The notes beneath the pieces were generated by a model, which saw only the letters and a list, made by a program, of their open reading frames with translations, did not search any database and had not been told where the DNA came from. Positions 9,230-18,446 of a stretch of 64,000 nt of DNA are shown here, in pieces. Position 1 is the first letter of the stretch, and the number at the start of each line of letters is the position of its first letter. The DNA lies in NCBI RefSeq assembly GCF_018837975.1, contig NZ_JAGSOY010000010.1:1-64000 (forward strand), in the 5' to 3' direction. Made by a program: the position numbers and the translations under genes. The DNA is from Zooshikella harenae (GTDB lineage: Bacteria; Pseudomonadota; Gammaproteobacteria; Pseudomonadales; Zooshikellaceae).

Positions 9230-10834
9230 ATGACTGAGCCAGCCCAAATTGGAGACATGACATTTCTGGGTAAACTATCTCCTGCCTATCAGGAAATATT
9301 GACCCCTGAGGCAGTCGCCTTCCTTACTGAGTTGGTCAGGGAGTTTCAGCCTCGATTAGAGCAGCTGCTCGCTGAACGGGTAAAGCGTCAAACTGCGTTT
9401 GATGAAGGACAGTTACCAGGTTTTTTACCAGAAACCAAAGAAATACGAGAGAGTGACTGGAAGGTATCCCCAATTCCTCAGGATTTGCAGGATCGTCGTA
9501 TTGAGATAACGGGTCCTGTTGATCGAAAAATGATAATTAATGCGTTAAATGCCAATGTGAAAGTCTTTATGGCAGACTTTGAGGACTCTCAATCTCCGAC
9601 ATGGGAAGGTGTCATTGAAGGACAAATAAATTTGCGTGATGCGAATTTGCGGACAATCGAATACACTCATCCAACATTGGGTAAAAAATATACCCTAAAA
9701 GATGATCCGGCTTTATTGATTGCCAGAGTAAGAGGCTTACATTTATTAGAAAAACATGTGCAACATCAGCAGCAAAGTATTCCTGCCAGCCTCTTTGATT
9801 TTGCGCTGTATTTTTTCCATAACTGGCAAGTAAGAAAACAGCAAGGAACAGGCGTATACTACTACATCCCCAAGTTGCAAAGTCATCATGAAGCAGCATG
9901 GTGGTCAGACGTATTTAAGTATACAGAAAGCCGTTTCCAGCTTCCAGAAGGTACCATTCGAGTCACAGCCTTGATTGAAACTTTACCTGCCGTATTTGAA
10001 ATGAATGAAATTTTATTTGCGTTACGAGAACACATTGTTGGTCTCAATTGTGGACGTTGGGATTATATTTTCAGTTATATTAAAACGTTGCGTAACCATG
10101 CTGATCGGGTTTTACCTGATCGACAAAAAGTGACTATGGACCAACCTTTTTTAAGCGCTTATTCTCGGTTGCTCATTAAAACGTGTCATCGTCGTGGTGC
10201 GCTCGCTATGGGTGGAATGGCTGCGTTGATCCCAGCTAAAAATGAGATGGCGAATGCCCGGGTATTACAGAAAGTGCGAGAGGATAAAGATCTTGAAGCG
10301 CGTAATGGGCATGATGGTACGTGGATTGCCCACCCAGGTTTAGCCGATACAGCACTGGATGTATTTAACCAGTTTATACCAGAAGATAAACCAAACCAGC
10401 TACATGTGCTGCGAGATGATGACCCTGAAATAACTGAAGGTGATTTGCTCGTTCCTTGTCCTGGTGAGTGTTCTGAAAGAGGTATGCGTAATAATATCCG
10501 TGTAGCAATCCAATATATTGAAGCCTGGATTAATGGCAACGGGTGTGTGCCAATTTATGGTTTAATGGAGGATGCTGCCACAGCAGAAATTGCGAGAACT
10601 TCAATTTGGCAATGGATTCGTCATGGTCGAAAATTGGATTCTGGTAAGACGGTGACCGTGGCCCTGTTTCGGGAGATGCTTCAGGAAGAGTCTTTAGTTG
10701 TACGACAAGAGGTGGGTGAAGTCCATTGGGAAACTGGAAAATTCGAACTGGCAATGAAGATTCTTGATGAAATAACGACCTCAGAATCGTTGGTTGATTT
10801 TCTGACATTACCTGCTTATAACCACTTAAATTAA
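9230..10834 (+). CDS. aceB: Malate synthase A (glyoxylate bypass)
   Basis: Condenses glyoxylate with acetyl-CoA to malate, the second step of the glyoxylate bypass used on acetate, fatty acids and other C2 sources. The protein is nearly collinear with enterobacterial AceB: RRIEITGPVDRKMIINALNANVKVFMADFEDS, IPKLQSHHEAAWW, TALIETLPAVFEMNEIL, GLNCGRWDYIFSYIKTL and GHDGTWIAHPGLAD are all present. The 534-residue length is normal when the ATG at 9230 is used (MTEPAQIG, with GAGG about 8 nt upstream); an upstream in-frame TTG would give a non-homologous extension. A strong hairpin follows the stop. The gene is separated from aceA by a convergently oriented LysR gene. Confidence 0.97.
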   Translation: MTEPAQIGDMTFLGKLSPAYQEILTPEAVAFLTELVREFQPRLEQLLAERVKRQTAFDEGQLPGFLPETKEIRESDWKVSPIPQDLQDRRIEITGPVDRKMIINALNANVKVFMADFEDSQSPTWEGVIEGQINLRDANLRTIEYTHPTLGKKYTLKDDPALLIARVRGLHLLEKHVQHQQQSIPASLFDFALYFFHNWQVRKQQGTGVYYYIPKLQSHHEAAWWSDVFKYTESRFQLPEGTIRVTALIETLPAVFEMNEILFALREHIVGLNCGRWDYIFSYIKTLRNHADRVLPDRQKVTMDQPFLSAYSRLLIKTCHRRGALAMGGMAALIPAKNEMANARVLQKVREDKDLEARNGHDGTWIAHPGLADTALDVFNQFIPEDKPNQLHVLRDDDPEITEGDLLVPCPGECSERGMRNNIRVAIQYIEAWINGNGCVPIYGLMEDAATAEIARTSIWQWIRHGRKLDSGKTVTVALFREMLQEESLVVRQEVGEVHWETGKFELAMKILDEITTSESLVDFLTLPAYNHLN

Positions 10835-10840
10835 GATGCA

Positions 10841-10872
10841 AAACAGGGGTTCGCTTAAGCGAGCCCCTGTTT
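10841..10872. terminator. Bidirectional hairpin terminator between aceB and the LysR gene
   Basis: AAACAGGGGTTCGCT and its near-complement GCGAGCCCCTGTTT form a long GC-rich stem around a TTAA centre, flanked by A and T runs. It sits between convergent genes and can serve both. Confidence 0.8.
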
Positions 10873-10923
10873 GTAATTGTGCTTTCGTTTTAAGTGGTGT
10901 TAGTGGATTTATCTTCTTACGTA

Positions 10924-11880
10924 TTATGGACTGGGAACTAATTCTAACTCAGTTTTAGCCACCTCTCCTACCAGTCGCCTTAACCACTGGTGCCCAGGAT
11001 TATGTTGTAATAATGGACTCCAAGCCATTTTTAACTCAAAGTCTGCAATAGCAAATGGAGGCTTGTGAATGACAAGGTGTGGGTTGTTTTGAGCAAGCAG
11101 TGCAGCACGTGTTGGTAATGTAGCAATAAGGTCTGGTTGTTGTGCAAGCAGCATCGCTACTTGATAATGCCGCGTAAAAACACTAATACGACGCTTTTTC
11201 TCTAATTTGGCTAATGCTTCATCAACCCACCCCAAGCGTTGTACATCTTGCGGTGTCATACCAACGCCCACGCCCATACCGGTTTTACTTACCCAAATAT
11301 GTTGGGCTTGCAAGTAAGTGTCCAGATTAAAGTCATCTAAAATAGGATTATTTGCGCTGATTAAACATGAAAAGCTATCTTGCCAGACGGTTGTTTGATG
11401 AAAAGACTGAGGCATTTCATCAAAGCGGTTTATGGCCATATCGACACGGCCTTGCTCTACATCTAAAAAACTAACGTCACTTGGCGTTAAAATATCTAAA
11501 GTGACATGAGGGGCGAGTTGTCTTAATTGTGTTAATAAAGGAGGAATCAGGGTTGACTCAGCATAGTCACTGGCCATGATTCTGAATACGCGGTCGCTGC
11601 TATAGGCATCAAAATCTTTTTGGGGTTGTAGCGCTTTTTCTATGTTAGACAATACATCTCTAACCATAGGTTGTAATGATAGTGCTCTCTCTGTTGCAGT
11701 CATTCCCTCACTGGTTCTGACTAAGAGTGGATCATCAAAAAGCTCTCGTAAACGGCGTAAGCCATTACTCATTGCGGGTTGTGTTATCCCCAAGTGGCTG
11801 GCGGCTTTGGTGACATTTTTTTCACGTAATAAAACATCTAAATAAACCAATAAATTAAGATCAACCCGTGAAATATTCAT
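10924..11880 (-). CDS. LysR-family transcriptional regulator next to aceA
   Basis: The 318-residue protein has the LysR N-terminal winged helix-turn-helix (residues about 8-66: LLVYLDVLLREKNVTKAAS, then TQPAMSNGLRRLRELFDDPLL) followed by a periplasmic-binding-protein-like effector domain (about 95-300). It is transcribed divergently from aceA with a 115-bp shared spacer and faces aceB convergently, so it probably controls one or both glyoxylate-bypass genes. That target assignment is inferred from position. The TEGMTATERA segment resembles NodD/LeuO/PcaQ-type subgroups, but no ligand can be predicted. Confidence 0.9.
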   Translation of the reverse strand: MNISRVDLNLLVYLDVLLREKNVTKAASHLGITQPAMSNGLRRLRELFDDPLLVRTSEGMTATERALSLQPMVRDVLSNIEKALQPQKDFDAYSSDRVFRIMASDYAESTLIPPLLTQLRQLAPHVTLDILTPSDVSFLDVEQGRVDMAINRFDEMPQSFHQTTVWQDSFSCLISANNPILDDFNLDTYLQAQHIWVSKTGMGVGVGMTPQDVQRLGWVDEALAKLEKKRRISVFTRHYQVAMLLAQQPDLIATLPTRAALLAQNNPHLVIHKPPFAIADFELKMAWSPLLQHNPGHQWLRRLVGEVAKTELELVPSP

Positions 11881-11995
11881 TTTGTTGATACCGAGAATAA
11901 AAACTATAAATTTCCTAAATCATGGCATAATTTCTAGACTTTGTCGTGCCTTGTTCATAATTCATAATAAATACAGCTAACCACAGGAGCCAACG

Positions 11996-13303
11996 ATGGC
12001 TATTTATAACCGCAATGAAGAAATCGCTCGTATTGAAAAGGATTGGGCAGAAAATCCTCGCTGGAAGCATGTCAAACGTACTTATACGGCAAGTGATGTT
12101 ATTCGTTTACGTGGCTCAATTCATGTTGCCAATACACTGGCAGAACAAGGTGCCACCAAACTTTGGTCATTGATTAATGGTGGTGTGGATAAAGGATATG
12201 TTAACTGCTTGGGCGCGTTAACGGGAGGCCAAGCTGTACAACAGGTTAAGGCTGGTATTAAAGCTATTTATTTATCAGGATGGCAAGTTGCTGCGGATAA
12301 CAATAGCTCTATGAGCATGTACCCTGATCAATCGTTATATCCAGTTAACTCTGTACCTGCAGTGGTTAAGCGGATTAATAATTCATTTCGCCGAGCAGAT
12401 CAAATTCAATGGCAGCGAAGCGTCAAACCTTCTGATGAGCACTATATTGATTACTTTGCGCCGATAGTGGCTGATGCAGAAGCGGGTTTTGGTGGTGTAT
12501 TGAATGCCTATGAACTAATGATTGCAATGATCGAAGCTGGAGCAGCAGGTGTACACTTTGAAGATCAACTTGCATCAGTGAAAAAATGTGGTCATATGGG
12601 CGGCAAAGTACTCGTACCGACCCAAGAGGCTGTTCAAAAATTAATTTCTGCTCGTTTAGCGGCAGACGTAATGGGTACTAGCACGATTGTGTTGGCACGA
12701 ACAGATGCCAATGCGGCTGATTTAATAACCTCGAATATTGATGAATACGATGCGCCCTTTATTACGGGTGAACGTACGACCGAAGGATTTTATCAAACAC
12801 GTGCAGGAATTGAACAGGCAATCGCCCGTGGTTTAGCCTATGCGCCTTATGCTGATTTATTATGGTGTGAAACGGCAAAACCTGATTTAGATGAAGCAAG
12901 AAAGTTTGCTGAAGCTATTCGTCATAAATATCCAGACCAACTTCTTGCATACAACTGCTCTCCTAGTTTTAACTGGAAGAAAAATCTTGATGATGCCACT
13001 ATTGCCAAGTTTCAGCGTGAATTGAGTGCGATGGGCTATAAATTTCAATTCATCACCTTAGCGGGTATTCATGCTATGTGGAATAGTATGTTTGATTTAG
13101 CCTATGACTATGCTCGTAATGACATGTCTGCGTACGTTAAGTTACAGGAAAAAGAGTTTAAAGATGCAGAGCGTGGTTATACATTTGTGGCACACCAACA
13201 AGAAGTAGGGACAGGCTATTTTGATGATGTGACTAATGTGATTCAAGGAGGTTCATCTTCTGTTACTGCATTAAAAGGCTCGACAGAAGAAGATCAGTTT
13301 TAA
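11996..13303 (+). CDS. aceA: Isocitrate lyase
   Basis: Cleaves isocitrate to succinate and glyoxylate, the entry step of the glyoxylate bypass. The signature [14 protein letters not shown] with catalytic Cys198 is intact, as are [10 protein letters not shown] for metal binding, [10 protein letters not shown] and the LLWCET and [10 protein letters not shown] segments. The length of 435 residues is the same as the short enterobacterial type. The start is an ATG with AGGAG 9 nt upstream. The divergent LysR gene is the likely regulator, and aceB lies on the other side of it. A terminator hairpin follows about 100 bp after the stop. Confidence 0.97.
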   Translation: MAIYNRNEEIARIEKDWAENPRWKHVKRTYTASDVIRLRGSIHVANTLAEQGATKLWSLINGGVDKGYVNCLGALTGGQAVQQVKAGIKAIYLSGWQVAADNNSSMSMYPDQSLYPVNSVPAVVKRINNSFRRADQIQWQRSVKPSDEHYIDYFAPIVADAEAGFGGVLNAYELMIAMIEAGAAGVHFEDQLASVKKCGHMGGKVLVPTQEAVQKLISARLAADVMGTSTIVLARTDANAADLITSNIDEYDAPFITGERTTEGFYQTRAGIEQAIARGLAYAPYADLLWCETAKPDLDEARKFAEAIRHKYPDQLLAYNCSPSFNWKKNLDDATIAKFQRELSAMGYKFQFITLAGIHAMWNSMFDLAYDYARNDMSAYVKLQEKEFKDAERGYTFVAHQQEVGTGYFDDVTNVIQGGSSSVTALKGSTEEDQF

Positions 13304-13404
13304 TTGCTCAGGATTAAAAATGTAGTAGCGATTGTAGTAATTACTTTATCTGCAATGTATGATATTTATTAAGCATAGTTCGTGTTACCATTATTCATAT
13401 ATTT

Positions 13405-13433
13405 TAAGGATCACACCCGTGGTCCTTTTTTTA
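13405..13433 (+). terminator. Rho-independent terminator of aceA
   Basis: AAGGATCAC-ACCC-GTGGTCCTT forms a 9-bp stem with one G-T wobble, followed by a run of seven T residues. Confidence 0.8.
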
Positions 13434-13777
13434 TTTGTCAGATGTTTTGGGGAATAAATATAATGAATATTTTTCATTATTAAAGTTAATTACTACTTTA
13501 TTAAACGCACACTTGTTTTGGGGTATACACGGCGAATAAAGACTGTTAACGTTGCACGCCGGACTTAAAAGTCTAGTATTTTATGAGTTAATATTGCTCT
13601 AAGACAAGTTTCATTTTTTTTAGTCATCTAAGATTAACCCACATTAATGTTTTTAGGTTAAAAATGCACTTATCCAAAGTACAAAGAGTGTGTTCTAAAT
13701 CATCTATTTTTTATAGTTTATAATATCGGCAGACGGATCCTGTCGTATAAGTAGACTTCCAAACTGGAGGGATTTTA
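13434..13777. other. Leader and promoter region of the subtilase-like gene
   Basis: AT-rich spacer with no ORF or RNA gene that I recognise. The ribosome-binding site CTGGAGGGA lies just before the downstream ATG. Confidence 0.45.
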
Positions 13778-15235
13778 ATGAACGTTAAGCAATATATGGT
13801 CTCAGCCGTAGTAGTGTCTGCCCTCACCTTTACCCAAGGTACATTGCTTTATGCTGGCAATACAACAGAAGCGACTCCTCCTCCTGCTAATAGCATATCC
13901 ACTGTTGAGTCCGCACAAACAACTAACCGGTTAATCATGCGTTTTAACAAAGCGCACATATCACTTCCTGTAAAAGAGGTTTTAGCACAACTTAGCAATA
14001 GAATTTCAATACAGATGACTTATGTTCGTACCATGGGAACAGGGGATATTGTTTTTAAACTGCCCTCTTTTCAAAATACACAACAGATTCAACAGTTAGT
14101 TGATCAACTGCAACAGCAGCCAGAAGTTGAATATGTAGAACCTGACTGGATGATGCAACCTAAAGTACCTATGTCAATCACACCGACTGACCCACTTTTT
14201 AATCAACAATGGAGTTTATTATCTGATCAGTATTTTGGTAGTATCAATGTGCAACAAGCATGGCAACAGAATCAAGGACAAGGCGTAGTCGTTGCTGTTT
14301 TAGACAGTGGCTATCTTCCTCATCAAGATTTAAAAGAAAATCTATTATCAGGATATGACATGGTCAGTGATCCTGTTATGGCTAATGATGGTGATGGTCG
14401 TGACAATAATCCACTTGATCCGGGGGATGCGCATTTAGCGGGTGAGTGTAGTCAATTTGGTACTCAGCCCATAGCGCAAGACACTTTAAGTAGTTGGCAT
14501 GGAACACAAATTGCTGGAGTCATTGCTGCCGCTGCGAATAATATTGGGATCAGTGGTATTGCGCATCAAGCAAAAATTCTACCTGTTCGAACTGTTGGTA
14601 AATGTGGAGGGTATACTTCAGATTTAGTCGATGGCATTCGGTGGGCTGCGGGACTTACTGTCGCTAATGTGCCTTTGAATGAGCACCCTGCTCAAATTAT
14701 CACCATCTCCAGTAGCGAGCCTGGGAAATGTAAAGCCTCACTTCAGCAGGCAATTGATAAAGCCAATCAGAAAGGCATTACCATCATTGTTGCTGCAGGT
14801 AATAATGGTGATCAAGCTAATCACTATAGTCCAGGAAACTGCCAAAATGTCATTGCAGTGACTGCCAGTGATTTTGATGGCAAGCTCACAGACTACAGTA
14901 ACCGTGGTGAAGGGGTAACTGTTGCCGCGCCTGGTGGTGTCAAAGAACCCTTACATGCGGGTATTTTATCTACCTCAAATACAGGGTATCGAAACGCCGC
15001 TAGTGATAGTTACCAATATGCGGCTGGAACTGGACTTGCGGCAGCTCATGTTGCGGGGGTTGCGGCTATTCTTTATAGCTTACAACCTACTATTACCCCA
15101 ATAGAAATTAAGCAATTAATTACCAGTACTGCCCAAAAACAACCAAAGTGTAGTGAGTGTGGACATGGTGTTATTGATGCAGGTGCAGCCGTCAATAAAG
15201 CTATGAAATATAAATACCGTTTTTTTTCTTATTGA
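13778..15235 (+). CDS. Secreted subtilisin-like (S8 family) protein with Ser-to-Gly at the catalytic position
   Basis: The 485-residue precursor has a signal peptide (residues 1-27), a propeptide-like region (about 45-130, RLIMRFNKAHISLPV... VEYVEPDW, an I9/Fn-bind-like fold) and an S8 domain (about 145-475). The aspartate (VAVLDSGY, Asp176), histidine (WHGTQIAGVIAA, His241) and oxyanion Asn (VAAGNNG, Asn342) are present. The serine block reads AAGTGLAAAHVAG, so residue 419, normally the nucleophile of GTSMAAPHVAG, is glycine (codon GGA at 15032-15034). As read, the protein should be a catalytically dead pseudoprotease, or there is a sequence error. Proteins of this type are usually exported; four to six Cys in the mature domain fit an extracellular location. 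There is no obvious operon partner. Confidence 0.85.
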   Translation: MNVKQYMVSAVVVSALTFTQGTLLYAGNTTEATPPPANSISTVESAQTTNRLIMRFNKAHISLPVKEVLAQLSNRISIQMTYVRTMGTGDIVFKLPSFQNTQQIQQLVDQLQQQPEVEYVEPDWMMQPKVPMSITPTDPLFNQQWSLLSDQYFGSINVQQAWQQNQGQGVVVAVLDSGYLPHQDLKENLLSGYDMVSDPVMANDGDGRDNNPLDPGDAHLAGECSQFGTQPIAQDTLSSWHGTQIAGVIAAAANNIGISGIAHQAKILPVRTVGKCGGYTSDLVDGIRWAAGLTVANVPLNEHPAQIITISSSEPGKCKASLQQAIDKANQKGITIIVAAGNNGDQANHYSPGNCQNVIAVTASDFDGKLTDYSNRGEGVTVAAPGGVKEPLHAGILSTSNTGYRNAASDSYQYAAGTGLAAAHVAGVAAILYSLQPTITPIEIKQLITSTAQKQPKCSECGHGVIDAGAAVNKAMKYKYRFFSY

Positions 15236-15329
15236 TATATTTTGATACAGTTATTGATGGCTTTTAAATCTTTAATGCAATCTTTAAAATAATGTAAGTT
15301 TTTTTATTAATATATCGAATAACTTTGCT

Positions 15330-15360
15330 GCGCCTTTGTTTATAGTTAAAACAAAGGTGC
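15330..15360. terminator. Hairpin after the subtilase-like gene
   Basis: GCGCCTTTGTTT and AAACAAAGGTGC form a 12-bp stem with one wobble and a 7-nt loop. There is no clean T-tract, so it may be a terminator, an mRNA stabiliser or an operator for the next gene. Confidence 0.5.
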
Positions 15361-15482
15361 ACTATATTTGTGGTTAATACGTATTCAACCGTTTGTCTGT
15401 TCTCAATGAGAATGTACTGCAGATCATAAAAAACCTGTTCTGTAGTACTAATTTGAGTTGTAATAAAATAAAAGGTTGAATC

Positions 15483-16151
15483 ATGAAAAAAACTGCTTTG
15501 GTTATCGCGATTTCTTCAGTCGTTTCCACACCGCTTTTTGCACAAGATAGTATTAATCCATTCGCAGATGAAAAAACGGGTTTTTATCTAGGGTTAGGTG
15601 TTGGTGCGGCTAGTTATGATGATGTTTACTCAGTTGAAGAGGAAGCTGCTGAAAGCATAGGTTTTTCTGGAACTAAAACTAAACGTGATGGTGTAGCAAA
15701 GGTATTTGGTGGCTATCGCATTAATAAGTTCTTTGCACTTGAAGCGAATTATACTAAGTTTGCTGATACTGATTTTGAAGCTAGTGGTGTTGGCTTTAAT
15801 CGCTATATAACTAGGGATATTGAGAATGAAATTAGTGGCTATGGGGTAAAAGCAGTTGGTATTTATCCAGTTACTAAAGATATTGAACTAAATGCTAGTG
15901 CTGGACTGATGAAATGGAAGATTGAAGAAGAACGTAGTAGTTCTGTTAGCGGCGTTAATGTTTATAAGTCAAGTGAAACTGTAAAAGGCACTAGTAAAGT
16001 CTTTGGTTTGGGTGCAAGTTATAACCTGACTAATAATGTGGCTTTCGGTCTCGATTGGGAACGTATTAACGATTTAGGTGATAAGGATAAGTTACGTTTT
16101 GGCGAAACTGATGTAGATACCTTTACACTGTCTGCTAAGTATACTTTCTAA
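15483..16151 (+). CDS. Outer-membrane beta-barrel protein (OmpA/opacity-like)
   Basis: A 222-residue protein with a clear signal peptide (MKKTALVIAISSVVSTPLFA, cleavage before QDS). The mature part alternates hydrophobic and polar residues in about eight strands: GFYLGLGVGAASY, VAKVFGGYRINKFFALEANYTKF, GYGVKAVGIYP, VFGLGASYNLTNNVAFGLDWERI. It ends with the C-terminal signature FTLSAKYTF, whose final Phe is the BAM recognition residue. It fits the outer-membrane beta-barrel family of small eight-stranded porin-like or adhesin-like proteins. No periplasmic OmpA domain is present. Function is unknown; comparable proteins have structural, adhesion or stress roles. Confidence 0.85.
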   Translation: MKKTALVIAISSVVSTPLFAQDSINPFADEKTGFYLGLGVGAASYDDVYSVEEEAAESIGFSGTKTKRDGVAKVFGGYRINKFFALEANYTKFADTDFEASGVGFNRYITRDIENEISGYGVKAVGIYPVTKDIELNASAGLMKWKIEEERSSSVSGVNVYKSSETVKGTSKVFGLGASYNLTNNVAFGLDWERINDLGDKDKLRFGETDVDTFTLSAKYTF

Positions 16152-16239
16152 ACTGCTTCAATTTTATATATGCTTTGCTGCCAAAGGATGGTGGCAGTAA
16201 TTGTTCTGCAATACCTACTCTTTTTACCACTTGTGCCAT

Positions 16240-16740
16240 CTATAAAAAAAGCACCATATGCTGTGCGTTATAAGATCTTTGTCCCAGGCGGAGTGCATCT
16301 TGCTCAAAAGCAAACGTTTCAAAGCCATATTTTTGATAGAGTTTAATGGCTGAGATGTTTTCGGAAATAACAACAAGCTGCAACTGGGTTAAATCTTTAA
16401 ACTGTTTTGCCTCATCTATGATTTTTTCAAGTAGGTGCTTACCGAGACCATTTTTTTGAAAGGATTTATCAACATAAAATCCCCAAATCATACCTTTATG
16501 CGACCGTTTTAAACGGTCTTGCCGGCTAACACCTGCAGTACCTACTAGCTGGTTTTTATTAAATACGCCAACAACAAAAGATTGATTACTTTGAGTAATT
16601 TTATCTGCAAAATAGTTAAGGGGTTGAGTTTGTTCAAAGTCAAAGCTTTGAGCAAATGATTCAGGACATGACAGCAAAGCATTAAGTCGAATTTTTTTAT
16701 ACTGCTCAGCATCACTACTATTCAAGACCCTAATATCCAT
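16240..16740 (-). CDS. GNAT-family N-acetyltransferase
   Basis: A single-domain acetyl-CoA-dependent N-acetyltransferase. The pattern is typical: VGVFNKNQLVGTAGVSR (strands 2-3), GMIWGFYVDKSFQKNGLGKHLLEKI (motif A with the acetyl-CoA-binding Q-K-N-G-L-G loop) and LQLVVISENISAIKLYQKYGFETF (motif B). The ATG at 16740 gives MDIRVLNSSDAEQYKKIRL, the usual start for this family; an in-frame ATG six codons upstream is less likely. The substrate is unknown. It is a lone gene, tail-to-tail with the beta-barrel gene and followed upstream by a dispersed repeat copy. Confidence 0.88.
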   Translation of the reverse strand: MDIRVLNSSDAEQYKKIRLNALLSCPESFAQSFDFEQTQPLNYFADKITQSNQSFVVGVFNKNQLVGTAGVSRQDRLKRSHKGMIWGFYVDKSFQKNGLGKHLLEKIIDEAKQFKDLTQLQLVVISENISAIKLYQKYGFETFAFEQDALRLGQRSYNAQHMVLFL

Positions 16741-16811
16741 ATTACTTTTCCATTTCAAGCATTTATCTTTGACTGTGATAAATTACAACATTTGTTGTGT
16801 TTACAAAAGGT

Positions 16812-16975
16812 TGCATGGGCGAATAAAGGCTGGCTATTGTCACCGAACCGTTTGCCGCAAGGATGCGGCAGCCAAGCGTCCATGGATGGATTCACAGCGT
16901 GTTCGATGACAATTGGCCAGGCTGTTATACCCTTTCCTATAAAAGCCCTTCATTTTAGGTTAAAGTTTTTCAGTA
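16812..16975 (-). repeat. Dispersed intergenic repeat, copy A (inverted orientation)
   Basis: Its core AAAGGCTGG ... TTGCCGCAAGGATGCGGCA ... GGATTCACAGCGTGTTCGA matches, on the opposite strand, the repeats at 31.3, 42.8 and 57.6 kb. It contains the hairpin TGCCGCA-AGGA-TGCGGCA. Terminal CAGGGCAAT motifs are not seen here, so the copy looks truncated or diverged. Confidence 0.75.
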
Positions 16976-16991
16976 TGGGTATATAGCATAA

Positions 16992-17022
16992 AAAAAGCCG
17001 AAGTCTAAGACTTCGGCTTTTT
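16992..17022. terminator. Strong bidirectional terminator after pntB
   Basis: AAAAAGCCGAAGTC-TAA-GACTTCGGCTTTTT is a perfect stem bounded by A and T runs, placed 34 bp after the pntB stop (pntB is on the minus strand). Confidence 0.93.
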
Positions 17023-17055
17023 CTGGAGAATACCCTATTAATCAAGGGTAACTAT

Positions 17056-18435
17056 TTAAAGTGCTTTCAGGATGGCTTCAACACTCTCTTTCGCATCCCC
17101 AAACAGCATACGTGTATTCTGCTTGAAGAAAAGAGGGTTCTGCACACCCGCATAACCTGTTGCCATTGAACGTTTAAATACAATGACTTGGTGAGCATTC
17201 CAAACTTCTAACACTGGCATACCTGCGATGGGACTTGCAGGGTCTTCGGCTGCTGACGGGTTAACTGTATCGTTTGCGCCTATGACCAATACGGTATCTG
17301 TTTCTGGAAAGTCTTCATTAATTTCATCCATTTCCAAAACGATGTCGTAAGGCACTTTAGCTTCGGCTAACAGGACGTTCATATGACCAGGTAAGCGCCC
17401 TGCAACAGGGTGAATACCAAACCGGACATTAACGCCTCGTTCACGCAGCTTTTGGGTGATTTCGTATACGGGGTATTGTGCTTGCGCAACAGCCATACCA
17501 TAGCCAGGGGTGATAATGACAGACGTAGAGTCTTTGAGCATTTCAGCCACTTCTTCAGCAGATGTTGCAACATACTCACCCTGCTCTTCACCTTCGCCCA
17601 ATACAGTACCGCTTTCAGTACCAAAGCCACCCGCAATCACACTGATAAATGAGCGGTTCATCCCTTTACACATAATATATGACAGGATGGCACCTGAGGA
17701 GCCGACCAGTGCACCTGTAACAATCAGCAGATCATTGGCGAGCATAAAGCCTGCTGCTGCTGCAGCCCACCCTGAATAAGAGTTCAGCATGGATACAACG
17801 ACAGGCATATCTGCACCACCAATAGAGGCGACTAAATGCCAGCCAAAAGCCAAGGCAATAATTGTCATAAGTACTAGGGGGAAGGTAGCGCTATCATTGT
17901 TGATGAAGTTAAGCATCAGTAAGAAGGATACAACGACTGCAGCAAGATTAAGCTTATGCTTATGCGGTAATGACAAAGGACGTCCACTCATTATTCCGCG
18001 TAACTTAGCAAACGCAACGATTGATCCGGTAAAGGTAATCGCCCCGATAAAAACACCGATGAAAATTTCACTCAGGTGAATCGTCAGCATGGCCCCTGCC
18101 ATTGGTGGGTGGTCCATATAACTACTGAATCCAACCAGAACAGCAGCCAAACCAACAAAGCTGTGCAGCATGGCGACCAACTCTGGCATTTCAGTCATTT
18201 GTACTTTTTTGGCCAAGTTCAAGCCAATCACCGCACCAATGACCATGGTGACGATAATTGTACCCATGCCAGATACTTCAGGGTTACCAATGGTGGCCAG
18301 TAAGGCAATGGCCATACCGACCATACCATAGATATTTCCTTGCTTTGCTGTTTCCTGTTTGCTCAGGCCCGCTAAGCTAAAGATAAATAAGATGGCAGCG
18401 ACTATATAGGCTGCACTAATAAAACCTTGTGACAT
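17056..18435 (-). CDS. pntB: NAD(P) transhydrogenase subunit beta
   Basis: Membrane-integral beta subunit of the proton-translocating transhydrogenase, which carries the NADP(H)-binding domain III. The N-terminal two-thirds contain about nine hydrophobic helices with the conserved [39 protein letters not shown] region. Domain III (from about residue 285) includes [16 protein letters not shown], the Rossmann-like NADP site, and [14 protein letters not shown]. The 459-residue length is normal. It lies 11 bp downstream of pntA and is followed by a strong terminator, so the two form one operon. Together they reduce NADP+ with NADH driven by the proton gradient. Confidence 0.97.
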   Translation of the reverse strand: MSQGFISAAYIVAAILFIFSLAGLSKQETAKQGNIYGMVGMAIALLATIGNPEVSGMGTIIVTMVIGAVIGLNLAKKVQMTEMPELVAMLHSFVGLAAVLVGFSSYMDHPPMAGAMLTIHLSEIFIGVFIGAITFTGSIVAFAKLRGIMSGRPLSLPHKHKLNLAAVVVSFLLMLNFINNDSATFPLVLMTIIALAFGWHLVASIGGADMPVVVSMLNSYSGWAAAAAGFMLANDLLIVTGALVGSSGAILSYIMCKGMNRSFISVIAGGFGTESGTVLGEGEEQGEYVATSAEEVAEMLKDSTSVIITPGYGMAVAQAQYPVYEITQKLRERGVNVRFGIHPVAGRLPGHMNVLLAEAKVPYDIVLEMDEINEDFPETDTVLVIGANDTVNPSAAEDPASPIAGMPVLEVWNAHQVIVFKRSMATGYAGVQNPLFFKQNTRMLFGDAKESVEAILKAL

Positions 18436-18446
18436 GATTGGGCCCC

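Noticed and set aside
16792-16986. 64-codon open frame with MDGFTACS motif
   Set aside because: It lies wholly within a dispersed repeat copy. The same motif appears in translations of other copies on either strand, so it reflects the repeat, not a gene.
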